Origin: Collybia mongolica
Lineage: Eukaryota > Basidiomycota > Agaricomycetes > Agaricales > Clitocybaceae
Direction of reading: 5' to 3'
Length of the DNA: 64,000 nucleotides
Assembly: GCA_013420905.1 (NCBI GenBank)
Contig: JAAXNY010000013.1
Coordinates: 310,001 to 374,000 of the forward strand
Every line of letters starts with the position of its first letter. Within the stretch, counting starts at the first letter, position 1. Of this stretch, positions 36,000-48,820 are shown piece by piece. Position numbers and translations under genes: made by a program. Below the pieces are notes generated by a model that was given only the letters and a program-made list of their open reading frames with translations, had not been told where the DNA came from and did not search any database.

Positions 36000-38900
36000 C
36001 AATAGCTAATAAACACCCACCACAGCCTCCCGTCGAATCAGTCGACTCGTTCTCTTCCTATAGCACGAGCGACAGCGTCAGCATCGACACCGACGAAACG
36101 CACGTTAACGCCCCTGAAGGTGTATAAATAAATGTTAGTGTTGATGCATTAAATGGTCATGAAAGTACGTGTTTAAATTTCGGCTATCTAAGCTTTCGGT
36201 GGCATGATCTCATCCCCCTACCTACAGACAAAGAGGGTCCCGGTGATCTCGACGAAAACTATCTGTATCCGGATCGGTAAGTTTCGCTGTCAATACCAAG
36301 AAAAACTATTTTTCTAAGTATTGAGAATCACTCCCGTCGACCCGAATACGTTCCCTATTTCCTCACCCATGTCGCCTTCACCTTACGACTACCTACCCAA
36401 CACGCCCCACATGCCCAACTCCCCATGCATACATTCGGATAATCCATATGGCAGCCGCATGTCGGTCATCTCCCTCGACAGCAGCTGAAGACGTCGCCAA
36501 CGCCGGGCTGTTACTAGTAAGCGCGGTACCAGGCGAAAGGTGAAGCTTACCAAGAGTCACTTCATTGCGGGATACCAGGTACCCACCGCAATCAAGAACG
36601 CGATTGAATATGTGTATGCTGCCAACAGGACAACTGAATTCTCGCAAGTAAATCAATGCCTCACCTTACGCCAATGCTAACCACGATGAAATCAGACACA
36701 TGCGCTACACTGCAGCGACTTGTAATCCTGATGACTTCACAGAAGCTAACGGGTTCTCCCTTCGGACGAAGTCGTACCACCGCGAAACTGAGCAGCTCAT
36801 TGCTGTGACTTATTACAATGAGGACAAGACCCTCTACGCACGCACATTACACGGCGTCATGATGAACGTTCGCGATATCTGCAAGACAAAGCAATCTTCC
36901 TTCTGGAGGAAAAATACAGAAGAGGGGCTTCCGAACTGGCAAAAGTTCACCGTTGCGTTGATTGTCGATAGTATCGATGAAATGGACAAGTCCGTACTGG
37001 ACATTCTCGTCACGTTTGGTGCCTACCAGGACGGTATCATGAAGAGGCAGGTTGATGGACAAGACACCGTAGCTCATATCTTTGAGGTGCTTGACAATCT
37101 TTTATTTGAATATCCCGACCTTACCCTTTTCATGACTTTAGTACACTACCCAACTATCCGTTGACGCCAAGCCTCAGCTTGTACTCCCTCAAGCGACGAT
37201 CCTCTCAACTTAGTCTCTGTTCAAATTATCTTGGTCATTAAGGCGAAGAATCAGAAGAAGATCAACTCTCATCGCTGGCTCTTCAACGCAATCGGAAGGA
37301 TGCTCGAAGTGAGTACCTGCTATAACCATACTCCTTGACGATTCTGATTTGGAATTGCCGGAGGTCTGTGTCCTAATCGATGCTGGCACAAAAACATTCT
37401 CTAGCTCCACGCCTTGGCGACAAAGGAACCAACGGCATGTCTATCTTCCAAAAAAACATGTTTTTGGGTACGTAATATCGGAATCGGTTGCTGTTTTTCG
37501 TATTTTGACTTTTATCTTTGTAGCCGAGGACAGAATTCTGTGCTTCAAACTCGTTGCAAAGAAACACGAGAAGTGGACCCTCACATAAGTCAAACCCAGC
37601 AAAGGTGAAACAGATGTGCCCGAGAATGCTGCTGAGCTTATTGGACAACGTCGGCGATGGCTCAACGGCTCTTTCGCCGCATCAGTTTATTCCCTGGTCA
37701 ACTTCAACAAGACCTATCAGTCTGACCACAGTATCATCCGAGTATTTTTACTGCATATACAAGCTTTGGTGCGTAGTGATTTACCCTTGTAACCATGGTT
37801 TTCTCAGCATTATCTGTGGTTCAATGCAATTCAACTCTTCTTTACTTGGTTTTCTCTGGAAAACTTGTAGTTTACCTTTAGCATCATCATCGAGCTCCTT
37901 CCGTCGCAGGGGATTGTTATCGGCGGAAACACCGTTGCTGTATATTGACGTCAGTTTGTCTATTCCGATGCCTAGCTAAGTGATGAAACAGATCCACTGG
38001 TTTAACCAAGCATTGAAATGGTTGTACCTTGTATTATTGGCGCTTCAATTCGTCCTGGCTCTGGGAAATAGGCCGAAAGGTGCGCGGACGGCGTACAGCG
38101 TCACATTATGGTATGAGACCCTCATGTGCCGCGAATCCGCAACCTGATATCTTCGCCCAGGGCGTACGCGGTCCTTGCACTCTATCTTCTCATCTGCTCC
38201 TTCTGGTTGACCGGACTGTCCTTCAAGGTATTCCTTGTAGCCATCAGACCATTTACGCTCTTGACAGCATCTTTAGGCTATCCCACGAGCCCTCGCAGAG
38301 CACAAGTCTTTCGCGGAAACATTCTTGCACTTCCCCCCGGCCCGCTCATGGCTGCGATGACAGCGACATTCGGTGAACTTGCTAACATTGCCCCTTTTCA
38401 CCATTTTGCTACTCGTACTCATCAGGTATCTATTTCTTCGCTTCACTACTCTATGTGCGTTGTACTTTCCCTTTTGAACAGGGCTGTCTGACGCAATCGC
38501 CTTGTTACCAGTACAACCCCATGCACATGTTCTCGTCATTCTTCCAATATCTTCTTCTGGCCCCGAGCTTCATCAACGTTCCCAACGTGTACGCATTCGG
38601 CAACTTACATGATGTATGTGTCCTTTCAATGGGCCTTTTTCCAGGGCCAAATCTCACAAGCGATATAGGTCTCCTGGGGAGCCAAAGGTAGCGATAAGAA
38701 TGAGGCTCTCCCCTCTCTCAAAATCCAGGACCACAATTGGTGCTGATGCACCAATCGTCGACGATATCACAAATACTCAAGAGGGTGTCGACGCCGCCTT
38801 CCAGGAAACCGTTACCCGTGCCCTTACCAAAGTAACGGAAAACAACACTCGGAAGAAGCCCACTATGGATGACGATAACAAGAACTTCCGCACACGACTT

Positions 38901-39219
38901 GTTACCGCATGGATGCTCAGCAATGCTGTGCTATCTATTGGCATCCAAAACATCCATGGTTGGATCAACATCACGAGCCCAAACATCGGAAAATTCATCC
39001 ATAGATGGTTGGATGAGATGGCATCAAAGCGAAATGCGTATTTTTCGGTTTTGCTCTACTTCACATTTGGGCTTGCCTTTGTTCGCTTCCTTGAGGTGTG
39101 TTTGTCCCACCTTCCATTTGCGGGATAGATCACTGAGTCGATGTTGGATGCAGTGTTTGTATTATTGGGCTGGACTTCACTTGCCTCGGGGTTTCCGAAG
39201 ATTCTTCAGGCTGAACTAA
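36000..39219 (+). pseudogene. Chitin synthase (GT2) relic lacking its catalytic core
   Basis: Ordered remnants of a fungal chitin synthase are visible. The N-terminal conserved block is at about 36530-36660 (KLTKSHFIAGYQVPTAIKNA). The Chs block is at about 36700-37110 ([58 protein letters not shown]). [14 protein letters not shown] and VCVLIDAGTK follow, then an abrupt jump at about 37395-37411 to GDKGTNGMSIF..AEDRILCF. The family's segment with the acidic substrate-binding motif and the Q/EY region is gone. QRRRW survives at 37646-37660, as do the C-terminal membrane segments (VLALYLLICSFWLTGL) and the tail CLYYWAGLHLPRGFRR. Breaks: 1-nt loss near 37195, TAC-to-TAA nonsense at 37586-37588, and a frameshift near 38718. 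It cannot make chitin. Confidence 0.9.
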
Positions 39220-39622
39220 CCATAATTTTCCGCTGCTGGGGTACACTTTCCATGCATCGAATAAAAATTCATACTATCATTCTAAAAATCAGTAATAAAA
39301 AAAATGTTACAAATTGATCCTGCTATGTGATCGCCCGTTTGAGTACGCCTGGTCGAACATTATTAAACAAGCTCTGGCCAGGCAAGTTTGACCTCACATG
39401 GGTTGAGAGCCCATTTCAATCCGTCCCATCTTCTCGACGCCACCACGCTCTCTCGGATAATTTTTGTCTGCCTCACGACAACCGTGCTAATAATTGAGTA
39501 CCACATAAGATTTCAGGCTTCAGCGACGCTGTCTTCGCGACTTCGCCTCTAGTTTCATAATTGTAAGTGACAAATGCAAGGTCTTTGCAATATCTTTCTA
39601 GCCACATTCAGAACGATAGGCC

Positions 39623-40531
39623 CAAGGGGGTGGCGGAACGGGAATCCTGAATACCGGGTGGGAGGGGGGGGGGTCCGCCGAGGGCCGAATTCTTTTTTCC
39701 AACTTGGGCTAAAATCGGCCGGGACAGCCCGCGGCGTCATCGTCGAACGTGTAAGGTAGCCTACTTGCCTCAACGACGACGAGAAGCATCTTTAATTGTA
39801 AATAATTCATAATAAACTTTTTTCATACTCGAAACATTATAGGAAGACTTAGATAAGGACAGAGTGTCATGGCAAAGAAGAAGAGGGACGAGATATTTGT
39901 TTGATGACCTACGGCGATGATAATGTTGCAACAGTATCAACCCCAAATATACCATAGACGGTATACTGAACTGTCCAGACTGTGGATTAGACATTCGCGT
40001 CGGGACGGGAGGAGAACAAAATCTAGAGAGTCATCGAACATCAAAGCTTGCAAAGCCGAGTCAACCCGTAAGGCGAACCCACATTGGAAGCCTAACCTGC
40101 GCGCAGACCAATCGTTGCACGCATTCTTTCAACCAAAGCCCCCCCTCAATTCGTCTACTGTTGTTGATCCGTTACGTGTTCATGCGCCAACAGTTCATGT
40201 CGAAAGCCAGCCAACACCCACGGAAATAGTGCAATCGCACGAGATGCAGGGTGTTGATCACTGATTTGTGCCTTCCCAGTTTCACCAGGAGTGTATAAAG
40301 CATGCATTTGCACCCAAGGACTGGTCATGCCCAAGCAGTAAGGCTAGCGGACCAGCAAAGCGCCGACGTGTTTAACTCTCTTCGCGAATTGTTTTCTATT
40401 TTTTTCTGCGAAAAACATGTTTACATAATAAAAACATACTCATATATGGCAGGAGGGGGGGGAGGGGGTCCTTGTGAGGCATAAAAAAAATATGAGTGTA
40501 TATCGGATTTTCCCGTTCCGCCACCCCCTTG
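39623..40531. mobile_element. Non-autonomous hAT-type element with captured zinc-finger scrap
   Basis: The terminal repeats read CAAGGGGGTGGCGGAACGGG inward from both sides. The 8-bp target duplication GATAGGCC lies at 39615-39622 and 40532-40539. Inside, 39950-40263 on the plus strand encodes a C2H2-like start (CPDCGLDIRVGTGGEQNLES then H) followed by SLHAFFQPKPPLNSSTVV, a pattern I associate with agaricomycete gene fragments rather than hAT transposase. There is no hAT transposase domain. Confidence 0.9.
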
Positions 40532-40539
40532 GATAGGCC

Positions 40540-41692
40540 CAACCTTGAAATAGCAAGCAACCATGGTTTGATGAATCACTGGGTTCGTACGATCATGCAT
40601 TGCCCAGTAATTTTTGTGTTCGCATCAGAACTCCGCCGATTTTAAGGCTGGGTCTATCGTTCTCAGCAAGCGCGTGAACGGGACATTATAGTTCGAATCT
40701 GCACTGTCCAATGGCTGTGCATAGAGCGAAGCCGGAAGAATCCTGGGCCTGCCGGAGGCTCCCAGAGTCGAGGTTTCCGAAAATTTCATGACTTCTGTAC
40801 AAGTAGATGTAAAAAAACAGCTTGTCGACTGCATTGCAGCATATATGAAGTCTGATCTTCAAACTGGATCTCCGAGTTGTTCAGTAGTCCTAGGGAATAA
40901 CGTCTGAAAAGAAATCTATCTAACGTTGCCATCCAGCCACCGAATCTTTCCCTCATTGGGCGCTTAAAATATCCTGGTCTCGCCTCGTGTCGCTCGAGAT
41001 TATGAGCGCTTGTTGATCGATAGATCGTGCATCATGGGGAATCATACATAGTATAGTGGGAGCTAGAAGACTAAGAAAATTGTGATTACCTGAGCGGCAA
41101 TCGCCGTTCAATGTTGGGATTTGTGTACCGCTTCCCAGTAGCTTCAAGGTCTTCCTATCATGGTTAGTGCCACTTCGGATCTATCTAACGTCTTCAGTAG
41201 AGTTGTTCCACTGGACGGGTAAGCATTGGCGCTCTATACAGAAAGCGTTGTTGTTTCTGCAGCCATTCGTGTGGCTCACCGTTGACTCAGCGCTAGTTTC
41301 GCCGATGAAACCGTTACAGATTCACTGACACCCCTCCGTCTGCGGCGCACCAAGGCAGGCATACTATGTAAGTAGTGACCATGACGGATCACTACTTATA
41401 CTTAGTTCGTGACATGAAGATTACATCAATCATTCATAATTTCAATGGGCCATCGTTTCTCACGCGCAACTCGTGTTAGGCTCGACTGCCTGTAACATGT
41501 ATCGCAATCATCATGTTGCTCGTTCAGGTCCCATCCGATAGGCTCCTTAAATGTCATGCAGCAAAGAAAAACAGCTATCTGACTTCGTCACCCATTTATA
41601 CATTACTGCTCCATCAAGCTCCGCCTTGTGCCCTTTATTTGTAACGGTTCCAATCTACCTTCCTTCCTGACGTCGATTAACCCTCCGCGGTG
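40540..41692. other. No gene recognised
   Basis: Only short open frames. About 41380-41692 presumably contains the upstream region of the 7TM-like gene. Confidence 0.4.
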
Positions 41693-42959
41693 ATGAGCTT
41701 TCATGGACGGGAGGAATTCACGTCATCAGATCAACGGTATTTCATGGAAAAAACTGTAAACTTCGTTTTGGTAAGAAAGATTGCCAACTGCGATTTCTAG
41801 CAGTACTAATTCTATGACTTGTCTGTCCCAGATTGAAGCACTCCTCTATGGCACGTAACCGACTAAACATGCTGCACGCAGCTCCCGCATTACTTATAGT
41901 GTTCTCTATAGGCATTCATCTTGTTCTGTACACTATATGTGCATTCCTTCTTAAGAAACGACGAAAACCAACCCACCTTACCTTCCTAATTGCACGAACA
42001 AGTAAGGACATAACAGTTTTACCCTCTGAAATGGCCTAATTTCTCCAGTCTGGTTTCGTCGCTGACATCCTTTTGGTGCGATAATCATCACATCGATGTT
42101 TTTTGTTTTGTTCTGAAGTCATCATTAAGGTTTACCGATGTTACATGGTCTGGGGGAAACGGACGTACGCCTTGGTTGGTTCAGCGACCTTGCTAGTCGC
42201 AGACACCGGTATGCCCAGTTGGCCCTTTGCGCATATCTCTTTATAATATTATTTCACAGCTCTGGGGTACGTTAACGCCGATGGATCGATCTTCTTCTAC
42301 CACAAAATCATGCCGCCATTGTTTGTTTCCGCCATTCTAGCGACCAATATAATTATGACCATTGCAACAGGTGGGTAAAATCCTAAATAAAGGTTGGGTT
42401 GCGTGTTGAAGAAAACAGCCGGGCGTATTTGGTGGACCACTCGCATCGCCCGGCCCCTACTTCCAGAACAAATGGTACGCCGATGTGACATTGCTCTTGC
42501 AGTTCTGTATGCTCCTTCCGGGTTCTCAACGTGTGATGTACAAGCTCATCATCCTGTTGAATATAGCATCGAATCTGGCGCGATCTACTCTGCTTCTTTG
42601 GTGTTGTTTCTGTTCATGCCCATTTTCGCGGTACGTGGCTCCACGTTCTGGTCAAAACTCTCATATCTCATGCCCCGATATGCATAGATCTGTTTTCCAA
42701 TTCGCCTTGTTGTCAGTCTCCCGTGCCCCTAACAAAGGGTCCTTCTCTCATCGCTGACGAACAAACCCTGCAGGGAATCATGCCAACGTTAATGATTGTT
42801 CAAGTCGAGTTTGGACGAAGGGTTAACGATGAGGAAATCGAAAACCGCTCATTGTCGGGTACTTCTAGTCTTGAAACTCTGGTGAAAAACGCGGGGGTGC
42901 CCGACATTTCGCAGGCTGAAATACAGCGGACCTCTTGCGGAGTTCCAGGACCCAGTTGA
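41693..42959 (+). pseudogene. 7TM-like agaricomycete membrane protein, probably missing an exon
   Basis: The pattern matches multi-pass membrane proteins of unknown function that are numerous in mushrooms. Exon 1 (41693-41770) and exon 2 (41832-41850, FVLIEALLYG) lead into GIHLVLYTICAFLLKKRRK (from 41912), then VADILL and VYRCYMVWGKR, then GRIWWTTRIARPLL, LIESGAIYSASLVLFLF and GIMPTLMIVQVEFG, with a stop at 42959. The exon 2 donor is GC (G|GCACGT). The join between TFLIART and the next exon does not keep frame, and the usual second/third membrane segment is not found, so I call it probably damaged. A missed exon or unusual splicing would rescue it. Confidence 0.6.
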
Positions 42960-43303
42960 ATCCCGTTCCTTTCTGAGGCCTCAGTCAAACGGCCGCCGAA
43001 TGGCCAACAAAATACACTACAACAGACATCCAATAGCACCCATGATACGCTCTTTCAAAATTTTGCGTGACATGTTCGAATGCTGGGCAATTGCGAACTG
43101 TCCGAGACGGGAAGATCCCTTATACATGCAGATGGAGCTGTGAAACAACGCGTAAAGTTACGGCAACATGATATACGTACTCCTTCGAATGCTTGATGGG
43201 CTGATACTTGGTAGAAGAATACCTTCGAGGAAGATAGAGAGATGCCGTGCGATATGCATGAAATACTAGAGTAGGTGGTCTGGTTACAACCGGCCTTGGA
43301 GCA
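42960..43303. other. Short intergenic region between converging genes
   Basis: It lies between the 3' ends of the 7TM-like gene and COQ1. No feature seen beyond presumed terminators. Confidence 0.4.
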
Positions 43304-44779
43304 TTATGACTTCCTCCCTATCACCCTTTCCGTTAAGACTTCTAAAGCGCTCTTCGCTTCACTCTCAGGAAGGCCACGGAGGACTTCCTTTGCCTTATCA
43401 GCATACTCCTGTGCTAGAGTTCGTGTCCGCTGCAAAGCCGAGGATCGACTGACATAATCGCGAGCCTGTGGCAAGTTGAAAAGTGTCAGATATGAGCTCA
43501 GTTGAGCGAAGCGTAAAACATACAAGCTCGACATCTCCTGGTTTTTCGAATTTCCGGCGAATAAGCTCGCCCATCTCGGGGTGTTCATCCCACGCATAGA
43601 GTGCAGGGCCTGTAGCGAGACCGAGCTGGAGATCGGCTCCTCCAGGTTTGCCGAGGGTAGCAGAGGCGGATTCGTAGTCTAGGACGTCGTCTACAAGCTA
43701 TCGGAAGAATTGTGAGTAAGTCAAAGAGACGTTGAGGGATGGAAGTGGACCTGAAACGCAATGCCTAAATTCCTGCCATATGCATAAGCAATTTCGCGCC
43801 ATATGTCACCCTCCTTACATCCCCCAAGTGTTACTGCAGCACGCGCACCCTTTGCCATCAGACTGGCCGTCTTCAGATACGTCTTCTGCAGGTAGATGTT
43901 CCACGCGTCTTTACTCGTCTGTATAGAAACCTTCCCGCCTTCCTCATTCACCTTTACCTCTTTCATTTGCAGTATTTCCCCTTCTACCAAATTTGAAATG
44001 ATGCTTGCAATGAGATCTGTGACTTCTGCGTCTCCCAGCCGTGACAGAGCGGCGGACGCTCTACCCAGAACAAAGTTTCCCCCCAGGATAGAAAGCTTGT
44101 TGCCAAACGCCGATGGTGCAGAGGGCGATCCCCTGCGTAGAGAAGACTCGTCTATCACGTCATCGTGGAGGAGCGAGGCCGTGTGCATCATTTCGACTAT
44201 TTGTGCTAGGCGGTTTTGGGTGGGAAGGACGTAGGTCGGAGAGAATAGTGTTGGTGGGGATTTATGTTGGCTCTGTAAGGGGTTGTATTTTGGTATCGGT
44301 GGACGGTGGGGTCTGGCTCTAAGCGGGAAGACGGGATCGAAGTTTGCTGTTTTGTTAGGCATGCTCGGATTCCAGTCGTTCAGAACGTCTGGACGCGTCA
44401 ACGGCCTGTCAAGCTCTTCAGCACGTCCACCTGCACCTTCAGCCTGAGCCTCCCAAAATTTTCTATCCCATCTCCTTCCCAGACCATTCGTAGCGCGCGA
44501 GAAGAGTAGGACGATGAGCGGCCGTATTTGCTTGGAGGGGTGAAGGAAGTAGTAACGCGTTATTTCGCTCAATGCTGGGTTTCCAGACTCTAATAGCGAG
44601 AGTAACGATACTCGAAGCTCTGAAAGTTGAGGTGCAAGCAGCGCGAAGGGGTCTGGGCGTGTTCCTTTGTTTTGTGGAGATGATGGTTTCGCCGGGTCAA
44701 CCGTTGTGGTCAGACAGCTGTATCTTCGGCGCTCAACTCTGTTGATGCTACGAATGAAAGCCAGTGGCCATCGTTGCAT
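43304..44779 (-). CDS. COQ1: Hexaprenyl/polyprenyl diphosphate synthase, ubiquinone pathway
   Basis: Three exons: 44779-43751, 43697-43524 and 43465-43304 (454 residues). It builds the long isoprenoid side chain of ubiquinone from IPP in mitochondria. The N-terminus is rich in R and S with few acids, like a mitochondrial presequence. Both aspartate-rich motifs are intact: HDDVIDESSLRRG (D206, D207, D210) and LVDDVLDY (D346, D347, D350). KQIRPLIVLL provides the usual basic residues upstream. A loop of about 90 residues between that motif and the first DDxxD is a feature of fungal COQ1 proteins. All joins are in frame. Confidence 0.95.
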
Positions 44780-46883
44780 AATTTATGTGAGATGGGCTTC
44801 TAGAGGCTCTTGTTGAGTCTAATGACCTGCCAGGTAATAAGTTTAAGCGAGACGAAAAGATTGAGCTTGATTCTACCAGGCTTACAATCTCCTTTTTACA
44901 CGTTAACTCTTCAGATTACGATTAGGACGACCAAGCGTCCCAGTTCGAGCCCGAGTAGGATAGACTGAGAAGGATAAATGGGTGGGGTCGGTGGTGAACG
45001 TGAGTCCGAGATTTGCCGGCGGCGGCGAGCCCACGTTTCCCTTCCCACCACCATCATCTTATTCAAAAAACTTGATGCTGCTTCACTTTTCTATGCATAC
45101 GCCTAGCGTTCATGATAAATGGATATAGCCTATTGTTGGGGCGCCGAAACTCAAGAACGACAGTCGAGTTAAATTGTAAAATGTCTTCAATGTCTGTCCC
45201 CATGCACTCCACTAATTTTACACGAGTAACAGCGACCCCACGATTTTCGGCTTGCGTATAAGCAATATTGTTGAAGATCAATTGTCCATTCGATGTTCGA
45301 CGCCTACAATCCATCATCCTCCCCGAGTCATGCTGCCTGGAGTGTATCTATAGGGCGTTACAATCCCTGGAGACACATGAATAAGATTGGAGCGGTTCAA
45401 TCATCGCAATGGGAGGCTCGGCCTTGGTCAGAGTTGCTCAACTTAACTTTCTGAGGAAAGCTATCCAAGCGGGCCTTCCACACAACTTTTCAGCAGGCTG
45501 GATGTCCTTAAAACGTCTATTTTGAAGAACAGACGCAACGAGACTGGGCCTTGTCTGACGGCAACCAGGAGACGAGGCTGGAACATCCTGCCACCCAGAC
45601 GATCGTTCTTTCTATGTGTTTGACATAATCCTGCGTCTCACCCACCTGAACTATTGCTAGCTGGGCTAATAATTATGATAGAATACAATTGTTTTTCGAT
45701 GCCCTATATCGCCAGCCCCTTTGCAGACTTCTCACCTTTCCATGTCAGAGCCCGTCTATCTTACACTTATATGATATAAGTTCGATACAGATTATGTCGT
45801 TTTTGTGGCGCCCTATACACCAGCCAATGAATCACTATCCCACAAAAACCCATTTGTAACGATCACCAAACACTGACAAGTCAAATATCCATTGCCTTTG
45901 AAACCTTGCAATAAAATTTCTGAAATGACTGAAAAATATAAATCAAAGCTGAAAATATTCATCTAGTATTTTTATGCCAGTAACTAACCCTAAGTTACAA
46001 ATGAAGAAGCAACCATTCAATGTATAATCCATCAGACAAACGCTCAACTCGCTGGCCCCCTCGTTCAACGACTTTTGCAAGCACATCGAATGATTGAGCT
46101 AAACGTCCTCGAGGCTCTGCTTTCGCAAAACCATGTTCTCAGTATAACGAGTGAGCGCGGAGGTCATCGAGTGGATATGAAGGATGCGGCATTTGTAAAA
46201 ATGCGAGACTCGGTCAGTTTCTATAAAATAGATCCTGATGAGTATGTTCTAAGGAAATCAGGAAGTTGGAAGGGAGGTTTATATACTTTTTTCCTATGGT
46301 CTGTGCGTTTTTCTCACGAAGCGGCCACGTGCCATGGGCGCAGGATCGTACTTTAACTTGACCACAACTCCAATTCCATTGCAATTCAGCGCCTCTGCCC
46401 CCTTTGCTAGACTGAACCCACTGCTGCACTCGTCTGAGTGATAACCGTATGATTGATAGAAAGAAATAATACCAGCGCGTTGAGTTGAGTCTCCCCCACA
46501 AACGGGCCGCCCACATGATCCCGTTCAAGGTTGAAATCATGTTGCACATAATCTATAAAGCAGATTAGCATCTTCGATTGGGCCACACATGATGATGATA
46601 GCATTCCACAAGGTTTGTCGCTATTTTAGCATTTGTTCGTGACACTAAATCCACGAAAAACGTGCTTCCAGACGAATTCGTAGTCAGCCTCGGTCCCAAC
46701 CCAAATCAGCATACTCGTTGTGCACCGTCTCAGGAAGCGCGGCTAATAAACAGTACACTCTTTGGTAGCAAACAAACACTGTTTGCGGCATCTGTTTATC
46801 TACCATCATTCTCCTAAATCGTATTCTACCTCAACTTTCCTATTCGTAAAGCGATATAGCTTTTGGCTATTGTCGACACAACT
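44780..46883. other. Gene-poor stretch
   Basis: Open frames of 84-93 codons (minus 45063-45317, plus 46075-46356) have no recognisable motif and no splice support. Nothing else found. Confidence 0.4.
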
Positions 46884-47129
46884 ATGGATCGGAACGATCG
46901 AAAATACGCAACCTGCCCCGGAGCGGATTTCTATCCACTATCTGAATCTATCGCCGCGAACCCGGAACGGATACCACTATTCCCCAAGCCCCGGTTTACG
47001 AGAACGGACCCTTTGAAGTTCAATCTTGTGATGAAGCCTCCACGGGAATACTTTCTTGCAAGTGCCTTTGGGGAACCCTTTCCTGATTTTCGCGGCTCCA
47101 ATACTATACCCTTCGGGCTCGACGCATGA
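46884..47129 (+). CDS. Small hypothetical ORF
   Basis: An ATG-started frame of 81 residues (MDRNDRKYATCPGADFYPLS onward) with even amino-acid use and a TGA stop. I do not recognise it. It lacks a signal peptide or membrane segment and could be an exon of a longer gene, a relic, or chance. Kept at low confidence because its composition is more protein-like than its surroundings. Confidence 0.25.
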   Translation: MDRNDRKYATCPGADFYPLSESIAANPERIPLFPKPRFTRTDPLKFNLVMKPPREYFLASAFGEPFPDFRGSNTIPFGLDA

Positions 47130-48746
47130 GCTTCGTTAGGTCAGGGATCTTCTTAACATCCCCGCAGACTCAATGTTAAGCTCACTATATATATACCAAG
47201 GTTCGTTGACCGAATATGCCACCCTGAGCACTCGAAGGACGGCCTTCGAATCCGCCATAAGATTTTTCCGCTAGCCCATAATCAACTCGTGACATATTCT
47301 GCCACTTGGTGGGCTCTATAATGTTGCTCGCCGATCCGAAGTTAAGAAGCACCTAGAATTGCCACGCAATTAAGTTTGCGCTTATCCACGTCCGTCTTCT
47401 TTCAACCCTTCTTTCTCCTTTCTCCATCACCAAGAAAAGCGCTGCTGGTATTTGGTCTTATTGAGGTGAGACCCTAAAAGCCTCCTCCACACGTTTCGAA
47501 CCGTAGAGAACAGACTCAAGGACTTGGGCTACCCCTTCGAATTAACAATATTTTGGCTACTCTTTAGCTAAAATCTGCGACCGCTCCCTTTCTTCCATCG
47601 CAGGACCGTGAAACCTCCATAAATCTAATGCGAGGGTACACGTGTTACCAAGATATATAATCATTGTCGCCGTACAACAATAAACGGGAGCTAGGGCGCC
47701 GTTCAAGGTATAAATATCTTTTGTGCTCTCTTTAATATTACCTTCATCATACAATCGCCGCTCATACATGACAAAATCCTCTTTCTGGGGAACGCCGGCT
47801 CTAGCATTTAGTATTCGTAAGCTGGCGACTAAATTCGTCCGCTATCCAGGCCTTATCCTTGATGCAAAGACTCGTTGTGAAATTTATGTGGCAATACAGC
47901 TCCTCTGTATCTGAGTAAATGATTGATAGAACGCAGAGCTCCATTTGGACCCGGCACGTTGGCAGGACCAGAGTACGATATATAGAAGATTCGAGAATTC
48001 GTACAGATGAATTTGATTCGCTCTGTCGACGAAGAAGATATTTTGGTCTCCAGGGGGTTTCGGAGATGTCATGATCAGCCAAGGAGCCGCACATTGCAGA
48101 CAAATATGAGATTCAGAAGAAACACTGGCATACTTTGTTTGGCCTTATTTTATGTCAAGGACCTCTTGCACCGACAATTTGACGCAGAAAAAACGCAAAG
48201 TGAAAAAAGACGCAACCTATCCTAACTAGAGCCCCACCCATTCCATCTTCTCATTCAATCAAGTTCTTCGGGGCTATCTTGTTACATACTTTTGACTGTT
48301 GTGTCTGCGTTTATGATCACTTGTCATCAGGAAACGCGGAACGCGAAGAATATCCACATGCATATCCCCTGGATGAAATTGGCGGTTTAATCCGATATCA
48401 ACAATGATACCATCTATTCTATTGTCGAACCGCGTTGATTTCTATGAAGCTTGGAGGCCGCGTCATGATCCCTCCAGAATTAGTAACACTCTGGGCAGCA
48501 TCCTCGGTCGATGCCCGAGGCTCCCCTTGTTCATGATCAAATGCTCAACTAAACATGGCCTTGACCCTCCATGATACAAGGGCTTACCACATCCATTTTT
48601 CCGCTTATTTTTGGGATGAGAGGGCCCAAGCCCGTCGCGGAGTACGATCATGGATCACCTAGAATAGCCATGTCAGGGTAATATCGATATGTGGTTCTAT
48701 CATACATCTCGGATCACTTGGGCCTCTACCGAGGACTGCTGGTGGA
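47130..48746. other. Intergenic; nothing supported
   Basis: No coding exon or RNA gene is supported. The right end is the promoter of the SDR gene. Confidence 0.4.
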
Positions 48747-48754
48747 TATATAAA
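48747..48754 (+). promoter_or_regulatory. TATA box of the SDR reductase gene
   Basis: TATATAAA lies about 70 bp upstream of the ATG at 48821. A strong TATA box suggests a regulated rather than constitutive gene. Confidence 0.65.
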
Positions 48755-48820
48755 CCCGCCGGTACGGTCGTTCAGAATCCAGAATCTACCTCTCTTCACC
48801 CACATCACATCTCACCCATC

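Noticed and set aside
47320..47370. A 5S rRNA-like word (GATCCGAAGTTAAG)
   Set aside because: Only a short internal piece resembles 5S rRNA; the rest of the about 118-nt structure and its pairing partners are missing.
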